Source: Halovulum dunhuangense
GTDB lineage: Bacteria; Pseudomonadota; Alphaproteobacteria; Rhodobacterales; Rhodobacteraceae
Assembly: GCF_013093415.1 (NCBI RefSeq)
Contig: NZ_JABFBC010000001.1
Location: 496,001 to 560,000 of the forward strand
Direction of reading: 5' to 3'
Length of the DNA: 64,000 nt
Made by a program: the position numbers and the translations under genes. Under the pieces are notes generated by a model, which was given only the letters and a program-made list of their open reading frames with translations, was not told the DNA's origin and ran no database searches. Below are positions 44,134-53,706 of this stretch, piece by piece (position 1 is the first letter of the stretch; each line of letters starts with the position of its first letter).

Positions 44134-44388
44134 CTATTCCGGCTCGCCCGTCCCGTATAGGCGCCTGGCAAGATACAGCGTGCACAGGATCAGCCCGGCC
44201 CAGACGCTGAACACATAGAGATAGACCGCCGGGATCCCGAGGATGCGCGGAAATCCCGCTACGATGTTGAGCACGGGCGACACCAGAAGAAGCACGCCCA
44301 GGATGGGAAGGAACGCCGCCGCATCCTCGCGCTTGTGACGCTCTAGCGCCCGTTCGGCCAGATCGGCGTTTTCGCCGCGCCGGGTCAT
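44134..44388 (-). CDS. Small membrane protein between kinase and regulator genes
   Basis: An 84-residue protein with two membrane helices (about 27-45 and 53-75) and a charged N-terminus. It resembles the short DUF485-like or SSS-accessory proteins found beside sodium-solute symporters. It overlaps the response regulator gene by 4 bases and lies 18 bases upstream of the kinase, so it probably works with the kinase membrane domain. Not recognised further. Confidence 0.75.
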   Translation of the reverse strand: MTRRGENADLAERALERHKREDAAAFLPILGVLLLVSPVLNIVAGFPRILGIPAVYLYVFSVWAGLILCTLYLARRLYGTGEPE

Positions 44389-44759
44389 TGGCCCGCCAGC
44401 CGCTTCACGGTCGCCACGACCTCGGCGTTGGAGAAGGGCTTGGTCATGAACTCCGTCACGCCCAGCTCGGCTGCGGTGCGCCGGTCCTGGGCCTGCCCCT
44501 TGGCCGTCAGCATCAGGACCGGGGGACGCGGGGTCTGATCCGGGCCGAGCGCGCGCAGATCGCGCAGGATGTCGAAGCCTGATCTGTTGGGCAGCATCAC
44601 GTCCAGGATCACGACGTCCGCCCTGCTGTCGGCCACACGTTCCATCGCCAATGCGCCATCGCTTTCGACCACCACCTCGAACCCTTCATGGGTCAGCAGG
44701 AAGCGAAGCGCGTCGGCGATGTTCGGTTCGTCCTCGACGATCAGGACCCTCTGGGCCAA
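44385..44759 (-). CDS. Receiver-only response regulator
   Basis: A 124-residue single receiver domain: acidic pocket VEDEPN, phospho-acceptor Asp53 (VILDVMLPN), Thr85 (LMLTAKG) and Lys107 (MTKPFS). There is no DNA-binding output domain, unlike CrbR or CbrB, so it must act through a partner protein or a further phosphotransfer. First gene of the operon with the small membrane protein and the SLC5-STAC kinase. Confidence 0.92.
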   Translation of the reverse strand: MAQRVLIVEDEPNIADALRFLLTHEGFEVVVESDGALAMERVADSRADVVILDVMLPNRSGFDILRDLRALGPDQTPRPPVLMLTAKGQAQDRRTAAELGVTEFMTKPFSNAEVVATVKRLAGQ

Positions 44760-44817
44760 GTCACATTCCTCCCCTCCGGCTTTGCCGGGCCGCGGATTTT
44801 TCCGCTGTTATCCAAAT

Positions 44818-44846
44818 GTTTTACGAACTCGCCTGCGCGCTGTCAC
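44818..44846 (-). promoter_or_regulatory. Possible promoter of the regulator-kinase operon
   Basis: Minus-strand GTGACA (44841-44846) and TAAAAC (44818-44823) are 17 bases apart, about 60 bases upstream of the response regulator start. A good housekeeping-type spacing. Confidence 0.4.
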
Positions 44847-44871
44847 GGAAAACATCCCCCGGGTGCGCAAC

Positions 44872-46209
44872 TCACCCGATCAGGGGCCGTTCCACTCTGG
44901 CGGTGCAGTCCTGCCGCGTGCAGATCCTGCAGGCGGTGCCTACTTCTCGCAGGGGCATCGGGGGCAGGTCGGGCAGGTCGCGCTCGCCCGCGATCAGCAT
45001 GGAGGCGGCGATGTCCGCAGACTGGCCGAAGCGGGGCGGGGTACGGGGCGCTGCATGGGTGCAGGTCACGAAGGTTGCGCCATTATCGTGCCGGATACGT
45101 TCGAGGATCGGCTGGCCGGGGCGGGCAAAGCCCTGGAAAAGTGGCCACAACGGGCAGGCATTGCCGTGCCGTGGCAGCGCGAAGTCTGCCAGCGGGCGGC
45201 GCAGCAGCGGATAGCCGGATGCGCTGACGACGATCAGCCCGAAGTCGGGGGCGTCGATCTTCGGCCGGCGCAACACCGACAGGCGGCGGAACACGGCGGG
45301 GATATCCACGCCGAATGCCTGCGCCAGCGTCGTCGGATCGAAGCGGTGCGCGCTTGCGGCTTCGGCAAAACGGTGCAGCGGCATCGCCCGCGCATCCGCT
45401 GCATATGCCAGCAGATGCGCGCGGATCAGGTGCTGTCCGCTACCCCCCGGAACGTCCGTGGCCAGATGGGCGTCGATCGCCGACTCCATGGTGCCTGTAA
45501 AATCGGTGTCGGACCGGGCTGCCGCGTCCTCTGCCGCCTCGTCGAGCCAGTGGAAAACATAGGCGTTGCGCGCGAGATACTGGTCGCGCGTCTCTTCGGC
45601 GGTGGCGGCCAGGTCCGTGCGCGCCGCCGCCGCGCCCAGGTAGTCGGCCAGCGCCTGCGCCGCCTCTGACAGGCGCTCGCTTTCCGCGTGCATGCTTTCG
45701 AGAAAGCGGCGCCCCTGTGCCGGGTCGATATTGGCGACCTGCGTCATGATCCCGGCGGCCGAGCGGATCGCGGTGATATTCGAGAGCATCGCGTGCACGG
45801 TGTCCGACAGGAACGGGTCGTGGGTCAGGCGGTCGGACAGCGCCGCGATCACGCCGCGCTGGTCCCGGTCCCGGGTCTTGAGCGTCACCAGAAGCTGGGC
45901 CCAGTCCTCGAAGCGCCCGGCAAGCGCCTCGGCGGTCTGCGGGTCCGCCCCTGCCTCGGGGTGTTCGGCGGCTGCCGCCTTCAGGTCCGGTACCAGCCCC
46001 GGGGCGCGCCCCTCTGACAGGTCGGCGGGCCGGAGGCCCAGCGTTTCGGCGATGGCGTTCAGGGTCGCGCCGCCGATTCCGCGGCGATTGTGCTCGATCA
46101 GGTTCAGGTAGGATGGCGATATCCCCACGGCCTGCGCCAGCGCCACCTGGGTCATGCCGATGCGGATGCGAGCCTCGCGGATTCGACTTCCGGCAAGCGA
46201 TGCGGCCAT
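44872..46209 (-). CDS. ScfR-family (short-chain fatty acyl) transcriptional regulator
   Basis: A 445-residue regulator with an N-terminal XRE helix-turn-helix (REARIRIGMTQVALAQAVGI, SPSYLNLIEHNRR, about residues 8-62), a long helical middle, and a C-terminal domain ending in CRICTRQDCTARVERPLIG. This Cys-containing end is shared with PccR, RamB and McR-type regulators that sense short-chain acyl-CoAs. It is divergent from the Liv-type transporter and acs set, which are its probable targets. ATG 46209 is favoured over TTG 46248. Confidence 0.88.
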   Translation of the reverse strand: MAASLAGSRIREARIRIGMTQVALAQAVGISPSYLNLIEHNRRGIGGATLNAIAETLGLRPADLSEGRAPGLVPDLKAAAAEHPEAGADPQTAEALAGRFEDWAQLLVTLKTRDRDQRGVIAALSDRLTHDPFLSDTVHAMLSNITAIRSAAGIMTQVANIDPAQGRRFLESMHAESERLSEAAQALADYLGAAAARTDLAATAEETRDQYLARNAYVFHWLDEAAEDAAARSDTDFTGTMESAIDAHLATDVPGGSGQHLIRAHLLAYAADARAMPLHRFAEAASAHRFDPTTLAQAFGVDIPAVFRRLSVLRRPKIDAPDFGLIVVSASGYPLLRRPLADFALPRHGNACPLWPLFQGFARPGQPILERIRHDNGATFVTCTHAAPRTPPRFGQSADIAASMLIAGERDLPDLPPMPLREVGTACRICTRQDCTARVERPLIG

Positions 46210-46249
46210 GGCGAGCGCCTTTCCAATCAAGTGCTTGCTGCGACGCAAG

Positions 46250-46263
46250 GTAAAGTAATTTAC
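46250..46263. promoter_or_regulatory. Dyad GTAAA-GTAA-TTTAC upstream of ScfR gene
   Basis: A perfect 5-base inverted repeat with a 4-base spacer, 41 bases upstream of the ScfR gene start in the AT-rich divergent region. A second imperfect dyad (TGCAAAAATTTTACA, 46282-46296) lies beside it. Candidates for autoregulation. Confidence 0.35.
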
Positions 46264-46311
46264 AATGTTGCAGTGCAGCTATGCAAAAATTTTACAAAAA
46301 AACTGTTCATG

Positions 46312-46337
46312 CGCAATGATTTATTGCGTGATTGACA
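46312..46337 (+). promoter_or_regulatory. Inverted repeat CGCAAT/ATTGCG next to a -35-like TTGACA
   Basis: CGCAAT (46312-46317) and ATTGCG (46323-46328) are perfect arms with a 5-base spacer, ending 3 bases before TTGACA (46332-46337). The -10 box is not clear (GATACT lies only 10 bases downstream). A plausible operator-promoter for the transporter operon. Confidence 0.4.
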
Positions 46338-46417
46338 GGTCCGGCGCGATACTGCGGCGTGCAGGAAAGCACCGGCCCGCCTGTGGTCGATAGAAGATAT
46401 CCTTGGGAGGATCGCGA

Positions 46418-47761
46418 ATGTCTGGAAACAAACTCAATCGCCGTGGGCTGCTGAAATCGGGCGCCGTGCTTGGTGCAGGGCTTGCGATGCCCACCATCTT
46501 CACCAGCTCTGCCCGCGCGTTCACGAACGAGCCGACGGGCTCGAACGTCGTGCTGGGCTTCAACGTGCCCCAGACGGGCGCCTATGCCGATGAGGGTGCC
46601 GACCAGCTGCGCGCCTACCAGCTGGCGGTCGAGCACCTCAATGGCGAAGGTGACGGTGGCATGCTGAATACCTTCACCTCGAAGGTGCTGGACGGGACCG
46701 GGATCCTTGGAAAGCGTGTCGATTATGTGACCGGCGACACGCAGACCAAGTCCGATGCGGCCCGCGCGAGCGCGCAGTCGATGATCCAGAAGGACGGCGC
46801 AGTCATGATCTCCGGCGGCTCGTCGTCGGGTGTGGCGATCGCCGTGCAGGGTCTTTGCCAGGAGGCCGGCGTCATCTTCATGGCCGGTCTGACCCACTCG
46901 AACGACACCACCGGCAAGGACCGCAAGCGCAACGGCTTCCGTCATTTCTTCAACACAGAGATGTCGGGCCGCTCGATGGCCCCGATCCTCGAGGCGAACT
47001 ACGGCACCGACCGCAAGGCCTATCACCTGACTGCCGACTACACCTGGGGCTGGAGCCAGGAAGGGTCGATGAAGACCTACACCGAGGCGATGGGCTGGGA
47101 GACCGTGGCCGCCGTGCGGACCCCCCTGGGCGCGACCGACTACTCGCAGTATCTGACGCCGGTGCTGAATTCCGGCGCTGACGTGCTGATCCTGAACCAT
47201 TACGGCCGCGACATGGTCAACTCGCTGACCCAGGCGGTGCAGTTCGGCATGCGGGGCCGCGAGGTGAACGGCAAGCCGCTCGAGATCGTGGTGCCGCTCT
47301 ACTCGGAACTGATGGCGCAGGGTGCGGGCGAGAACGTGCGCGGCATCTTCGGTTCGGCCAACTGGGACTGGAAGCTGCAGGATGACGGCACCAAGGCCTT
47401 CGTGAAATCCTTCGGCGAGAAGTATGGCACCCCGCCGAGCCAGGCGGCCCATACAGGCTATGTGCAGGCGCTGCTTTACGCGGACGCCGTGCAGCGCGCC
47501 GGTTCGTTCAACCCCTGTGCCGTGGTCGAGGCGCTGGAGGGCTACGAGTTCGACGGCCTGGGCGACGGTCCGACGCTGTACCGGGCCGAGGATCACCAGT
47601 GCATCAAGCAGTGTCTGGTGGTGCGCGGCAAAGAAAACCCCACCGACCAGTACGACCTGCTGGAGATCGTCGAGATCGTCCCGGCCGAGCGTGCCGGCTA
47701 CCCGGTGGACCACCCCGACTTCCAGGGTGGCGATCTCGGCGCCTGCAACCCCGGCGCCTGA
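46418..47761 (+). CDS. Liv-type ABC transporter, substrate-binding protein
   Basis: A 447-residue periplasmic binding protein of the Leu/Ile/Val (peripla_BP_6) family. The N-terminus NRRGLLKSGAVLGAGLAMP is a twin-arginine-type signal. The mature start VVLGFNVPQTGAYADEG and GGSSSGVAIAVQ are typical. Its ligand is not known; next to acs and a ScfR regulator a small organic acid or amide is more likely than a branched-chain amino acid. GGGAGG precedes the ATG. First of the five-gene transporter operon. Confidence 0.88.
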   Translation: MSGNKLNRRGLLKSGAVLGAGLAMPTIFTSSARAFTNEPTGSNVVLGFNVPQTGAYADEGADQLRAYQLAVEHLNGEGDGGMLNTFTSKVLDGTGILGKRVDYVTGDTQTKSDAARASAQSMIQKDGAVMISGGSSSGVAIAVQGLCQEAGVIFMAGLTHSNDTTGKDRKRNGFRHFFNTEMSGRSMAPILEANYGTDRKAYHLTADYTWGWSQEGSMKTYTEAMGWETVAAVRTPLGATDYSQYLTPVLNSGADVLILNHYGRDMVNSLTQAVQFGMRGREVNGKPLEIVVPLYSELMAQGAGENVRGIFGSANWDWKLQDDGTKAFVKSFGEKYGTPPSQAAHTGYVQALLYADAVQRAGSFNPCAVVEALEGYEFDGLGDGPTLYRAEDHQCIKQCLVVRGKENPTDQYDLLEIVEIVPAERAGYPVDHPDFQGGDLGACNPGA

Positions 47762-47773
47762 TCCGGATCGCGT

Positions 47774-47806
47774 GACCGGCCGGCCGTCCCGTCGGGGCGG
47801 CCGGTC
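47774..47806 (+). terminator. Intercistronic hairpin after binding-protein gene
   Basis: GACCGGCC (47774-47781) and GGCCGGTC (47799-47806) pair, with further pairing inside. Hairpins here commonly stabilise or limit transcripts so that the binding protein is made in excess over the permeases. Confidence 0.5.
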
Positions 47807-47848
47807 CTGCCGTCCTGTCGGACGGCCCATCCAAGCGGGAAACACTCC

Positions 47849-48874
47849 ATGGACGCCATTCTCCTTCAGATCGTGAACGGCCTCGACAAGGGCAGCGCTT
47901 ATGCGATGATCGCACTGGGCCTGACGCTGATCTTCGGCACGCTCGGGGTCGTCAACTTCGCCCATGGGGCGCTCTTCATGGTCGGCGCCTTCTGCGCCGT
48001 GGTCATGGACCGGATCCTTCGGCTGTCCACCGTCAGCGTCGATCCGACCAGAACCGACTTCCTGGGCAACCCGCTCAAGGTCGAGACGCCCTACGTCCAG
48101 ACATGGTTTGGCGATTTCGGCGCCACGCTGATCAATTATTCGGTGCCCCTGTCCATCCTGCTTGCGATCCCGGTGATGATCGTGGTCGGCCTTGCGATGG
48201 AGCGTGGCCTGATCAAGCATTTCTACAAGCGCCCGCACGCGGACCAGATCCTGGTGACATTCGGCCTTGCGATCGTGATGCAGGAGATCATCAAGGCGAT
48301 CTTCGGCGCCAACCCGATCCCGCAGCCAGCACCCGATGCGCTGCGCGGGGCGCTCGATATCGGCCTGTGGCTGGGCTTCGAGGCGAACCAGGTCATCTAT
48401 CCCATCTGGCGCTTCGTCTATTTCATCTTCGCGGTCGTGCTGATCGGCGGCGTGATCCTTCTGCTCAACTACACCACCTTCGGCATGGTGGTGCGCGCCG
48501 GCATGGCCGACCGCGAGACGGTCGGACTTCTTGGCATCGACATCGACAAGCGTTTCACGGCCATGTTCGGACTTGCGGCCATCGTGACCGGGCTTGCCGG
48601 CGTGATGTATGCGCCGATCGTCAGCCCGGACTATCACATGGGGATGGACTTCCTCGTGTTGTGCTTCGTGGTCGTCGTGGTCGGGGGCATGGGCTCGATC
48701 CCCGGCGCCGTCGCCGCGGGCTTCGTGCTGGGCATCCTGCAAAGCTTTTCGGCCATGAACGAAGTCAAGGCCATCATCCCCGGCATCGACCAGATCATCA
48801 TCTACCTTGTCGCCGTCGTCATCCTGCTCACCCGGCCCCGTGGCCTGATGGGCCGCAAAGGCGTGATGGAGTAA
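47849..48874 (+). CDS. Liv-type ABC permease (LivH family)
   Basis: A 341-residue inner-membrane permease of the LivH type with about eight helices: GLDKGSAYAMIALGLTLIFG and GVVNFAHGALFMVGAF at the N-terminus, and VVVVGGMGSIPGAVAAGFVL near the C-terminus. It pairs with the LivM-type permease 6 bases downstream. Confidence 0.9.
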   Translation: MDAILLQIVNGLDKGSAYAMIALGLTLIFGTLGVVNFAHGALFMVGAFCAVVMDRILRLSTVSVDPTRTDFLGNPLKVETPYVQTWFGDFGATLINYSVPLSILLAIPVMIVVGLAMERGLIKHFYKRPHADQILVTFGLAIVMQEIIKAIFGANPIPQPAPDALRGALDIGLWLGFEANQVIYPIWRFVYFIFAVVLIGGVILLLNYTTFGMVVRAGMADRETVGLLGIDIDKRFTAMFGLAAIVTGLAGVMYAPIVSPDYHMGMDFLVLCFVVVVVGGMGSIPGAVAAGFVLGILQSFSAMNEVKAIIPGIDQIIIYLVAVVILLTRPRGLMGRKGVME

Positions 48875-48880
48875 CCGGCC

Positions 48881-50053
48881 ATGACCAGCACAAAGACCAA
48901 CGACGCGCTGCTGTTTGTTGCAGTGGCCATCGCGGCCCTGGCCGCGCCCCTGATCCTTGCACCGTTCGGGGCAGGCTATCCCGACCTGATGCAGCGCTTC
49001 GCGATCTACGGGATCTTCGCGATCGGCTTCAACATCCTGTTCGGGCTTACCGGCTATCTGTCTTTCGGGCACGCTGCGTTCCTGGGTGTCGGTTCCTACT
49101 CGGCGGTCTGGATGTTCAAGCTACTCAGCATGAACATCGTTCCGGCCATCGTGCTCGGGGTGGTGATCTCGGGGCTCTTCGCCCTCTTGATCGGCTTCAT
49201 CTCGCTGCGGCGGTCGGGGATCTACTTCTCGATCCTCACGCTGGCCTTCGCCCAGATGAGCTACAACCTTGCCTATTCGGTGCTGACCCCGATCACCAAC
49301 GGCGAGACGGGATTGCAGATCCTGCTGTCCGACCCGCGTGTGCTGGACGGGCCGTCCAACGGATCGCTGCCGGTGACGATGCTGTTCGGGCTGGAAATGC
49401 GTGATGTGTTCTGGAATCCGACCGTCTTCGGCTATGAGCTGCAATTCAGCTACGGCTACTATGTCTGCGCGCTCATCATGCTTCTGTCGTTTTACATCTC
49501 GATGCGGATCTTCCGTTCGCCCTTCGGCATGATGCTGCGCGCGGTGAAGACCAACCAGAACCGGCTCAGCTACACCGGGATCAACACCCGGCCCTACACG
49601 CTGGCCGCCTTTGTGATTTCCGGCATGTACGCGGGTCTTGCGGGCGCGCTTCTGGCCTCGATGGATCCGCTGGCAGGGGCCGAGCGGATGCAGTGGACCG
49701 CCAGCGGCGAGGTGGTGCTGATGGTGATCCTGGGTGGTGCCGGAACCCTGCTCGGGCCGGTCCTGGGCGCGGGCTTCATCAAGTATTTCGAGAACATCCT
49801 GTCGAAGATCAACAGCAACACGCTGGACGGCTGGTTCGCCTTCATGCCGCAGGGCATGGGCGATGCGGCGGCATGGCTGGTCAGCCCCTTCGTCGGTTCG
49901 GGCTGGCACCTGACGCTGGGGGTTCTGTTCATGATGGTCGTCATCTTCCTGCCCGGCGGGCTGATGGAGGGGGCGCAGCGCATCATGAACCTGGTATCCG
50001 GAAAATCCCGCAAGCGGGCTGGCGAGGCGACCGCCTCGACCCCGGCGGAATAA
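48881..50053 (+). CDS. Liv-type ABC permease (LivM family)
   Basis: A 390-residue permease: [20 protein letters not shown], the [20 protein letters not shown] loop and [20 protein letters not shown] are LivM hallmarks. It ends in a basic tail. It forms the membrane channel with the LivH-type protein. Confidence 0.9.
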   Translation: MTSTKTNDALLFVAVAIAALAAPLILAPFGAGYPDLMQRFAIYGIFAIGFNILFGLTGYLSFGHAAFLGVGSYSAVWMFKLLSMNIVPAIVLGVVISGLFALLIGFISLRRSGIYFSILTLAFAQMSYNLAYSVLTPITNGETGLQILLSDPRVLDGPSNGSLPVTMLFGLEMRDVFWNPTVFGYELQFSYGYYVCALIMLLSFYISMRIFRSPFGMMLRAVKTNQNRLSYTGINTRPYTLAAFVISGMYAGLAGALLASMDPLAGAERMQWTASGEVVLMVILGGAGTLLGPVLGAGFIKYFENILSKINSNTLDGWFAFMPQGMGDAAAWLVSPFVGSGWHLTLGVLFMMVVIFLPGGLMEGAQRIMNLVSGKSRKRAGEATASTPAE

Positions 50054-50065
50054 GGAGCGGGGCGA

Positions 50066-50824
50066 ATGGGTATCCTCGAGGTCCAGAACGTGAACAAACG
50101 CTTCGGCGGCCTGCAGGCGTTGAACAACGTGAACCTCAACGTTCAGAAGGGCACGGTCCACGCGATCATCGGCCCGAACGGTGCGGGCAAGTCCACCCTG
50201 CTGAACTGTTTCGTCGGGCGGCTGACGCCCGATACCGGGTCGGTGATGTTCGATGGGCAAAGCCTGCTGGGGCTGACACCGCACCAGATCAACCAGACCG
50301 GCGTGAGCCGTGTGTTCCAGACGCCCGAGATCTTTACCGACCTGAGCGTGCTCGAGAACGTGATGATCCCCGCCTTTGCCAAGCGTGACGGGTCGTTCCG
50401 GCTGAACCCCTTCGGCAAGGTGCAGTCCGAGGCCGAGATCCGCGACCATGCCGAGGAGACGCTGCGCGACATGGGACTTGCCGACAAGCGCAACATGCTG
50501 GCCAGCGAGATGTCGCGCGGTGACAAGCGACGGCTGGAAATGGCGATGTGCCTGGTCCAGGATCCGAAGCTGCTTCTGCTGGACGAACCGACCGCCGGCA
50601 TGGCGCGAGCCGACACGAACAGGACCATCGACCTGCTCAAGCATATCGGCGAGACGCGCGGCATCACCAAGGTGGTCATCGAGCACGACATGCACGTCGT
50701 CTTTTCGTTGGCCGACACGATAACGGTTATGGCGCAAGGCGCCGTGATCGTCGAGGACAAGCCCGAAAACATCAAGGGTCACCCGAAGGTGCGGGAAGCC
50801 TATCTTGGGGAGGCGCAGGTATGA
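50066..50824 (+). CDS. Liv-type ABC ATPase (LivG family)
   Basis: A 252-residue ATPase: Walker A GPNGAGKST, Q-loop VFQTPEIF, Walker B LLLDEPTAGM and H-loop VIEHDMHVVF. The signature reads MSRGDKRRLEMA instead of LSGGQ, a form seen in urea/amide-type LivG homologues (FmdE/UrtD-like). It overlaps the second ATPase gene by 4 bases. Confidence 0.9.
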   Translation: MGILEVQNVNKRFGGLQALNNVNLNVQKGTVHAIIGPNGAGKSTLLNCFVGRLTPDTGSVMFDGQSLLGLTPHQINQTGVSRVFQTPEIFTDLSVLENVMIPAFAKRDGSFRLNPFGKVQSEAEIRDHAEETLRDMGLADKRNMLASEMSRGDKRRLEMAMCLVQDPKLLLLDEPTAGMARADTNRTIDLLKHIGETRGITKVVIEHDMHVVFSLADTITVMAQGAVIVEDKPENIKGHPKVREAYLGEAQV

Positions 50825-51585
50825 CGCTGCTCGATACAGATTACGACAAGATCCGCACCGGGCATAAGGACCGCCAGGAGCCGGCCTATTTCCAGGTTCA
50901 TGCGGTCGAGGCCTATTACGGTGAAAGCTACATCGTGCAGGGGGTCAGCTTCAACGTGCACGAGGGCGAGATCCTCGCGCTTCTGGGCCGCAATGGCGCG
51001 GGCAAGACCTCCACGCTGCGGGCCATCGCGCGGGTGGACAATCCCGCCCTGCGACATGGCGAGATCTGGCTCGACCATCAGCCGCTGCACAAGATGAAGG
51101 CGCATCAGGCATCGGCTTGCGGTGTGGCGCTGGTCCCCGAGGATCGGCGCATCATTCCGGGACTGACCGTGGAAGAGAACCTGCAACTTGCGCAGATCGC
51201 CCCGCCGGTGGGCTGGTCGATCCAGCGCATCTACGAGCTGTTCCCGCGCCTTGGCGAGCGGCGCAAGCAGGAGGGCGTGACCCTTTCCGGGGGCGAGCAG
51301 CAGATGCTGGCGATCGGCCGGGCGCTGGCGCGCGACGTGAAGCTGCTGCTGCTGGACGAGCCCTATGAGGGGCTGGCGCCGGTGATCGTGCAGGAGATCG
51401 AGCGCACCCTGAAAGAGATCAAGAGCCTTGGCATGACGACGGTCATCGTCGAACAGAACGCCATCGCGGCACTCAAACTGGCCGACCGGGCGGTGATCCT
51501 CGACATGGGGCAGGTGGTCTTCGACGGCGCCGCGCAGGAGGTTCTGGACAACACCAAGCTGCGTGAAGAGTATCTCGCCATCTGA
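50821..51585 (+). CDS. Liv-type ABC ATPase (LivF family)
   Basis: A 254-residue ATPase with Walker [10 protein letters not shown], signature LSGGEQQML, Walker [13 protein letters not shown] and the LivF-type [19 protein letters not shown]. It has about 20 extra N-terminal residues before the usual start. Last transporter gene; acs follows after 62 bases. Confidence 0.9.
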   Translation: MTLLDTDYDKIRTGHKDRQEPAYFQVHAVEAYYGESYIVQGVSFNVHEGEILALLGRNGAGKTSTLRAIARVDNPALRHGEIWLDHQPLHKMKAHQASACGVALVPEDRRIIPGLTVEENLQLAQIAPPVGWSIQRIYELFPRLGERRKQEGVTLSGGEQQMLAIGRALARDVKLLLLDEPYEGLAPVIVQEIERTLKEIKSLGMTTVIVEQNAIAALKLADRAVILDMGQVVFDGAAQEVLDNTKLREEYLAI

Positions 51586-51591
51586 GCTTGG

Positions 51592-51612
51592 CCCCGTGCT
51601 TCCGGCGCGGGG
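51592..51612 (+). terminator. Hairpin between livF-type gene and acs
   Basis: CCCCGTGC (51592-51599) pairs with GCGCGGGG (51605-51612), one G-T pair, loop of 5. No T-run, so read-through into acs is likely. Confidence 0.4.
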
Positions 51613-51647
51613 ACGGATCGAAAAGACGAACCAGGGACGGAAACGCC

Positions 51648-53597
51648 ATGGCTGACAAGACCTATCCCCCCTCCGCCGAGATGGCGGCGGCGGCGCATGT
51701 GAATGCCGAGACCTATGCCGAGATGTATCGCCGGTCGATCGCGGACCCGGAGGGGTTCTGGGCCGACGAGGGCAAGCGCATCGACTGGATCAAGCCCTTC
51801 ACCAGGGTGAAGAACGTCTCCTTCGCTTATCCCGACGTGTCGATCCGCTGGTACGAGGATGGCACGCTGAACGTGGCGGCGAATTGCGTGGACCGGCATC
51901 TGGCGACGCGGGGCGACCAGACCGCGATCATCTGGGAACCCGACGACCCCAAGGATGCCGCCCGGCACATCAGCTATGCCGAGTTGCACGAGCATGTGTG
52001 CAGGTTCGCCAATGTGCTGAAGTCGATGGGCGTCGAAAAGGGTGACAGGGTGGTGATCTACCTGCCCATGATCCCCGAGGCAGCCTATGCCATGCTGGCC
52101 TGCGCGCGGCTCGGGGCGGTGCATTCGGTGGTTTTCGCCGGCTTTTCGCCCGACGCTCTGGCCAACCGCATCGACGATTGCAAGGCGAAGGTCGTCATCA
52201 CCGCCGACGGCGCGCCGCGCGGCGGGCGGGTCACGAACCTGAAGGACAACGTCAACCAGGCGCTGGTGAACTCGAACACCGATCCGCTCTGCCTGGTGGT
52301 GCGGCGGACCGGGCAGCAGGTCGCCTGGGTGTCGGACCGCGATCGCTGGCTCCACGAGATGGAGGCCGAGGTTTCCGCCGACTGCCCGCCGGCCGAGGTG
52401 GGCGCCGAGGATCCGCTCTTCATCCTTTACACCTCCGGCTCGACCGGCAAGCCGAAGGGGGTGGTGCACTCTTCGGGCGGCTACCTGGTCTATGCCGCGA
52501 TGACCCAGCAGATCACCTTCGACTACCATGATGGCGATATCTACTGGTGCACGGCGGATGTGGGCTGGGTCACGGGGCACAGCTACATCGTCTATGGCCC
52601 GCTCGCGAACGGCGCGACCACCCTGATGTTCGAGGGGGTGCCGACCTACCCGGATGCCAGCCGGTTCTGGCAGGTCTGCGAGAAGCACAAGGTCAACCAG
52701 TTCTACACCGCACCGACGGCGATCCGCGCGCTGATGGGGCAGGGCAACGCCTTTGTCGAGAAATGCGACCTGAGCTCGATCAAGGTTCTCGGCACCGTGG
52801 GCGAGCCGATCAACCCCGAGGCCTGGAACTGGTACAACGACGTCGTCGGCAATGGCCGCGTCCCCATCGTCGATACCTGGTGGCAGACAGAGACCGGCGG
52901 CCACCTGCTGACCCCGCTGCCCGGCGCGATCGCGACCAAGCCCGGCTCGGCCACGCTGCCCTTCTTCGGCATCGAGCCCGCTGTGCTGGAGGCCGAAAGC
53001 GGCAAGGAAATCGCCGAGACCGAGGCGACCGGCGTCCTGTGCATAAAGGACAGCTGGCCGGGCCAGATGCGCACCGTCTGGGGTGATCACGAGCGCTTCG
53101 TTTCGACCTATTTCGAGCAGTACAAGGGATACTACTTCTCGGGTGACGGTTGCCGACGCGATGCCGACGGCTACTACTGGATCACCGGGCGCGTGGACGA
53201 CGTCATCAACGTGTCCGGCCACCGGATGGGTACCGCCGAGGTCGAGTCGGCGCTGGTCGCCCATGAAAAGGTCGCCGAGGCAGCCGTGGTGGGCTATCCG
53301 CACAAGATCAAGGGCCAGGGCATCTATGCCTATGTCACGCTGATGAACGGGGTGGCCCCCACTGACGATCTGCGCAAGGAACTCGAGGCATGGGTCCGGC
53401 GCGAGATCGGGCCGATCGCCAAGCCCGACCTGATCCAGTGGGCGCCCGGCCTGCCCAAGACCCGCTCGGGCAAGATCATGCGCCGCATCCTGCGCAAGAT
53501 CGCCGAGAACGATTACGGAGCGCTGGGCGACACATCCACCCTTGCGGATCCCGGCGTGGTCGAGGACCTGGTCGAGAACCGGATGAACCGGGACTGA
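51648..53597 (+). CDS. acs: Acetyl-CoA synthetase
   Basis: A 649-residue AMP-forming acyl-CoA synthetase making acetyl-CoA from acetate, ATP and CoA. P-loop [55 protein letters not shown], and the C-terminal acetylation site Lys609 in [11 protein letters not shown]. Length and motifs match true Acs; propionate is a possible alternative substrate. ATG 51648. Its place after the Liv-type genes and near a CrbS-like kinase and ScfR regulator fits control by short-chain acids. Confidence 0.92.
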   Translation: MADKTYPPSAEMAAAAHVNAETYAEMYRRSIADPEGFWADEGKRIDWIKPFTRVKNVSFAYPDVSIRWYEDGTLNVAANCVDRHLATRGDQTAIIWEPDDPKDAARHISYAELHEHVCRFANVLKSMGVEKGDRVVIYLPMIPEAAYAMLACARLGAVHSVVFAGFSPDALANRIDDCKAKVVITADGAPRGGRVTNLKDNVNQALVNSNTDPLCLVVRRTGQQVAWVSDRDRWLHEMEAEVSADCPPAEVGAEDPLFILYTSGSTGKPKGVVHSSGGYLVYAAMTQQITFDYHDGDIYWCTADVGWVTGHSYIVYGPLANGATTLMFEGVPTYPDASRFWQVCEKHKVNQFYTAPTAIRALMGQGNAFVEKCDLSSIKVLGTVGEPINPEAWNWYNDVVGNGRVPIVDTWWQTETGGHLLTPLPGAIATKPGSATLPFFGIEPAVLEAESGKEIAETEATGVLCIKDSWPGQMRTVWGDHERFVSTYFEQYKGYYFSGDGCRRDADGYYWITGRVDDVINVSGHRMGTAEVESALVAHEKVAEAAVVGYPHKIKGQGIYAYVTLMNGVAPTDDLRKELEAWVRREIGPIAKPDLIQWAPGLPKTRSGKIMRRILRKIAENDYGALGDTSTLADPGVVEDLVENRMNRD

Positions 53598-53640
53598 GAA
53601 CGGCCTCTTGCGGCGGTCGGCACGTTCCGGCCGCTGGCGC

Positions 53641-53665
53641 CCCGTCCGGGTTGCGCTCGGGCGGG
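53641..53665 (+). terminator. Hairpin after acs
   Basis: CCCGTCCG (53641-53648) and CGGGCGGG (53658-53665) form an 8-bp stem with one G-T pair, 44 bases after the acs stop. Confidence 0.45.
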
Positions 53666-53676
53666 CAGCGTGCTTG

Positions 53677-53702
53677 ATTTCCCTCGAGCAGCGAGAGGAA
53701 AT
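53677..53702 (+). promoter_or_regulatory. Hairpin sequestering the ribosome site of the I78 gene
   Basis: ATTTCC and CTCG (53677-53686) pair with CGAG (53692-53695) and GGAAAT (53697-53702), with one bulged A at 53696 and a 5-base loop. The SD sequence GAGAGGA lies entirely in the 3' arm, 5-8 bases before the ATG at 53707. This could be an RNA thermometer or other translational switch. Confidence 0.5.
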
Positions 53703-53706
53703 TTCA

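Noticed and set aside
46418-51585. Naming the Liv-type operon as urea (urtABCDE) or branched-chain amino acid transporter
   Set aside because: No urease or amino acid genes are nearby, and the binding protein motif alone does not fix the ligand.
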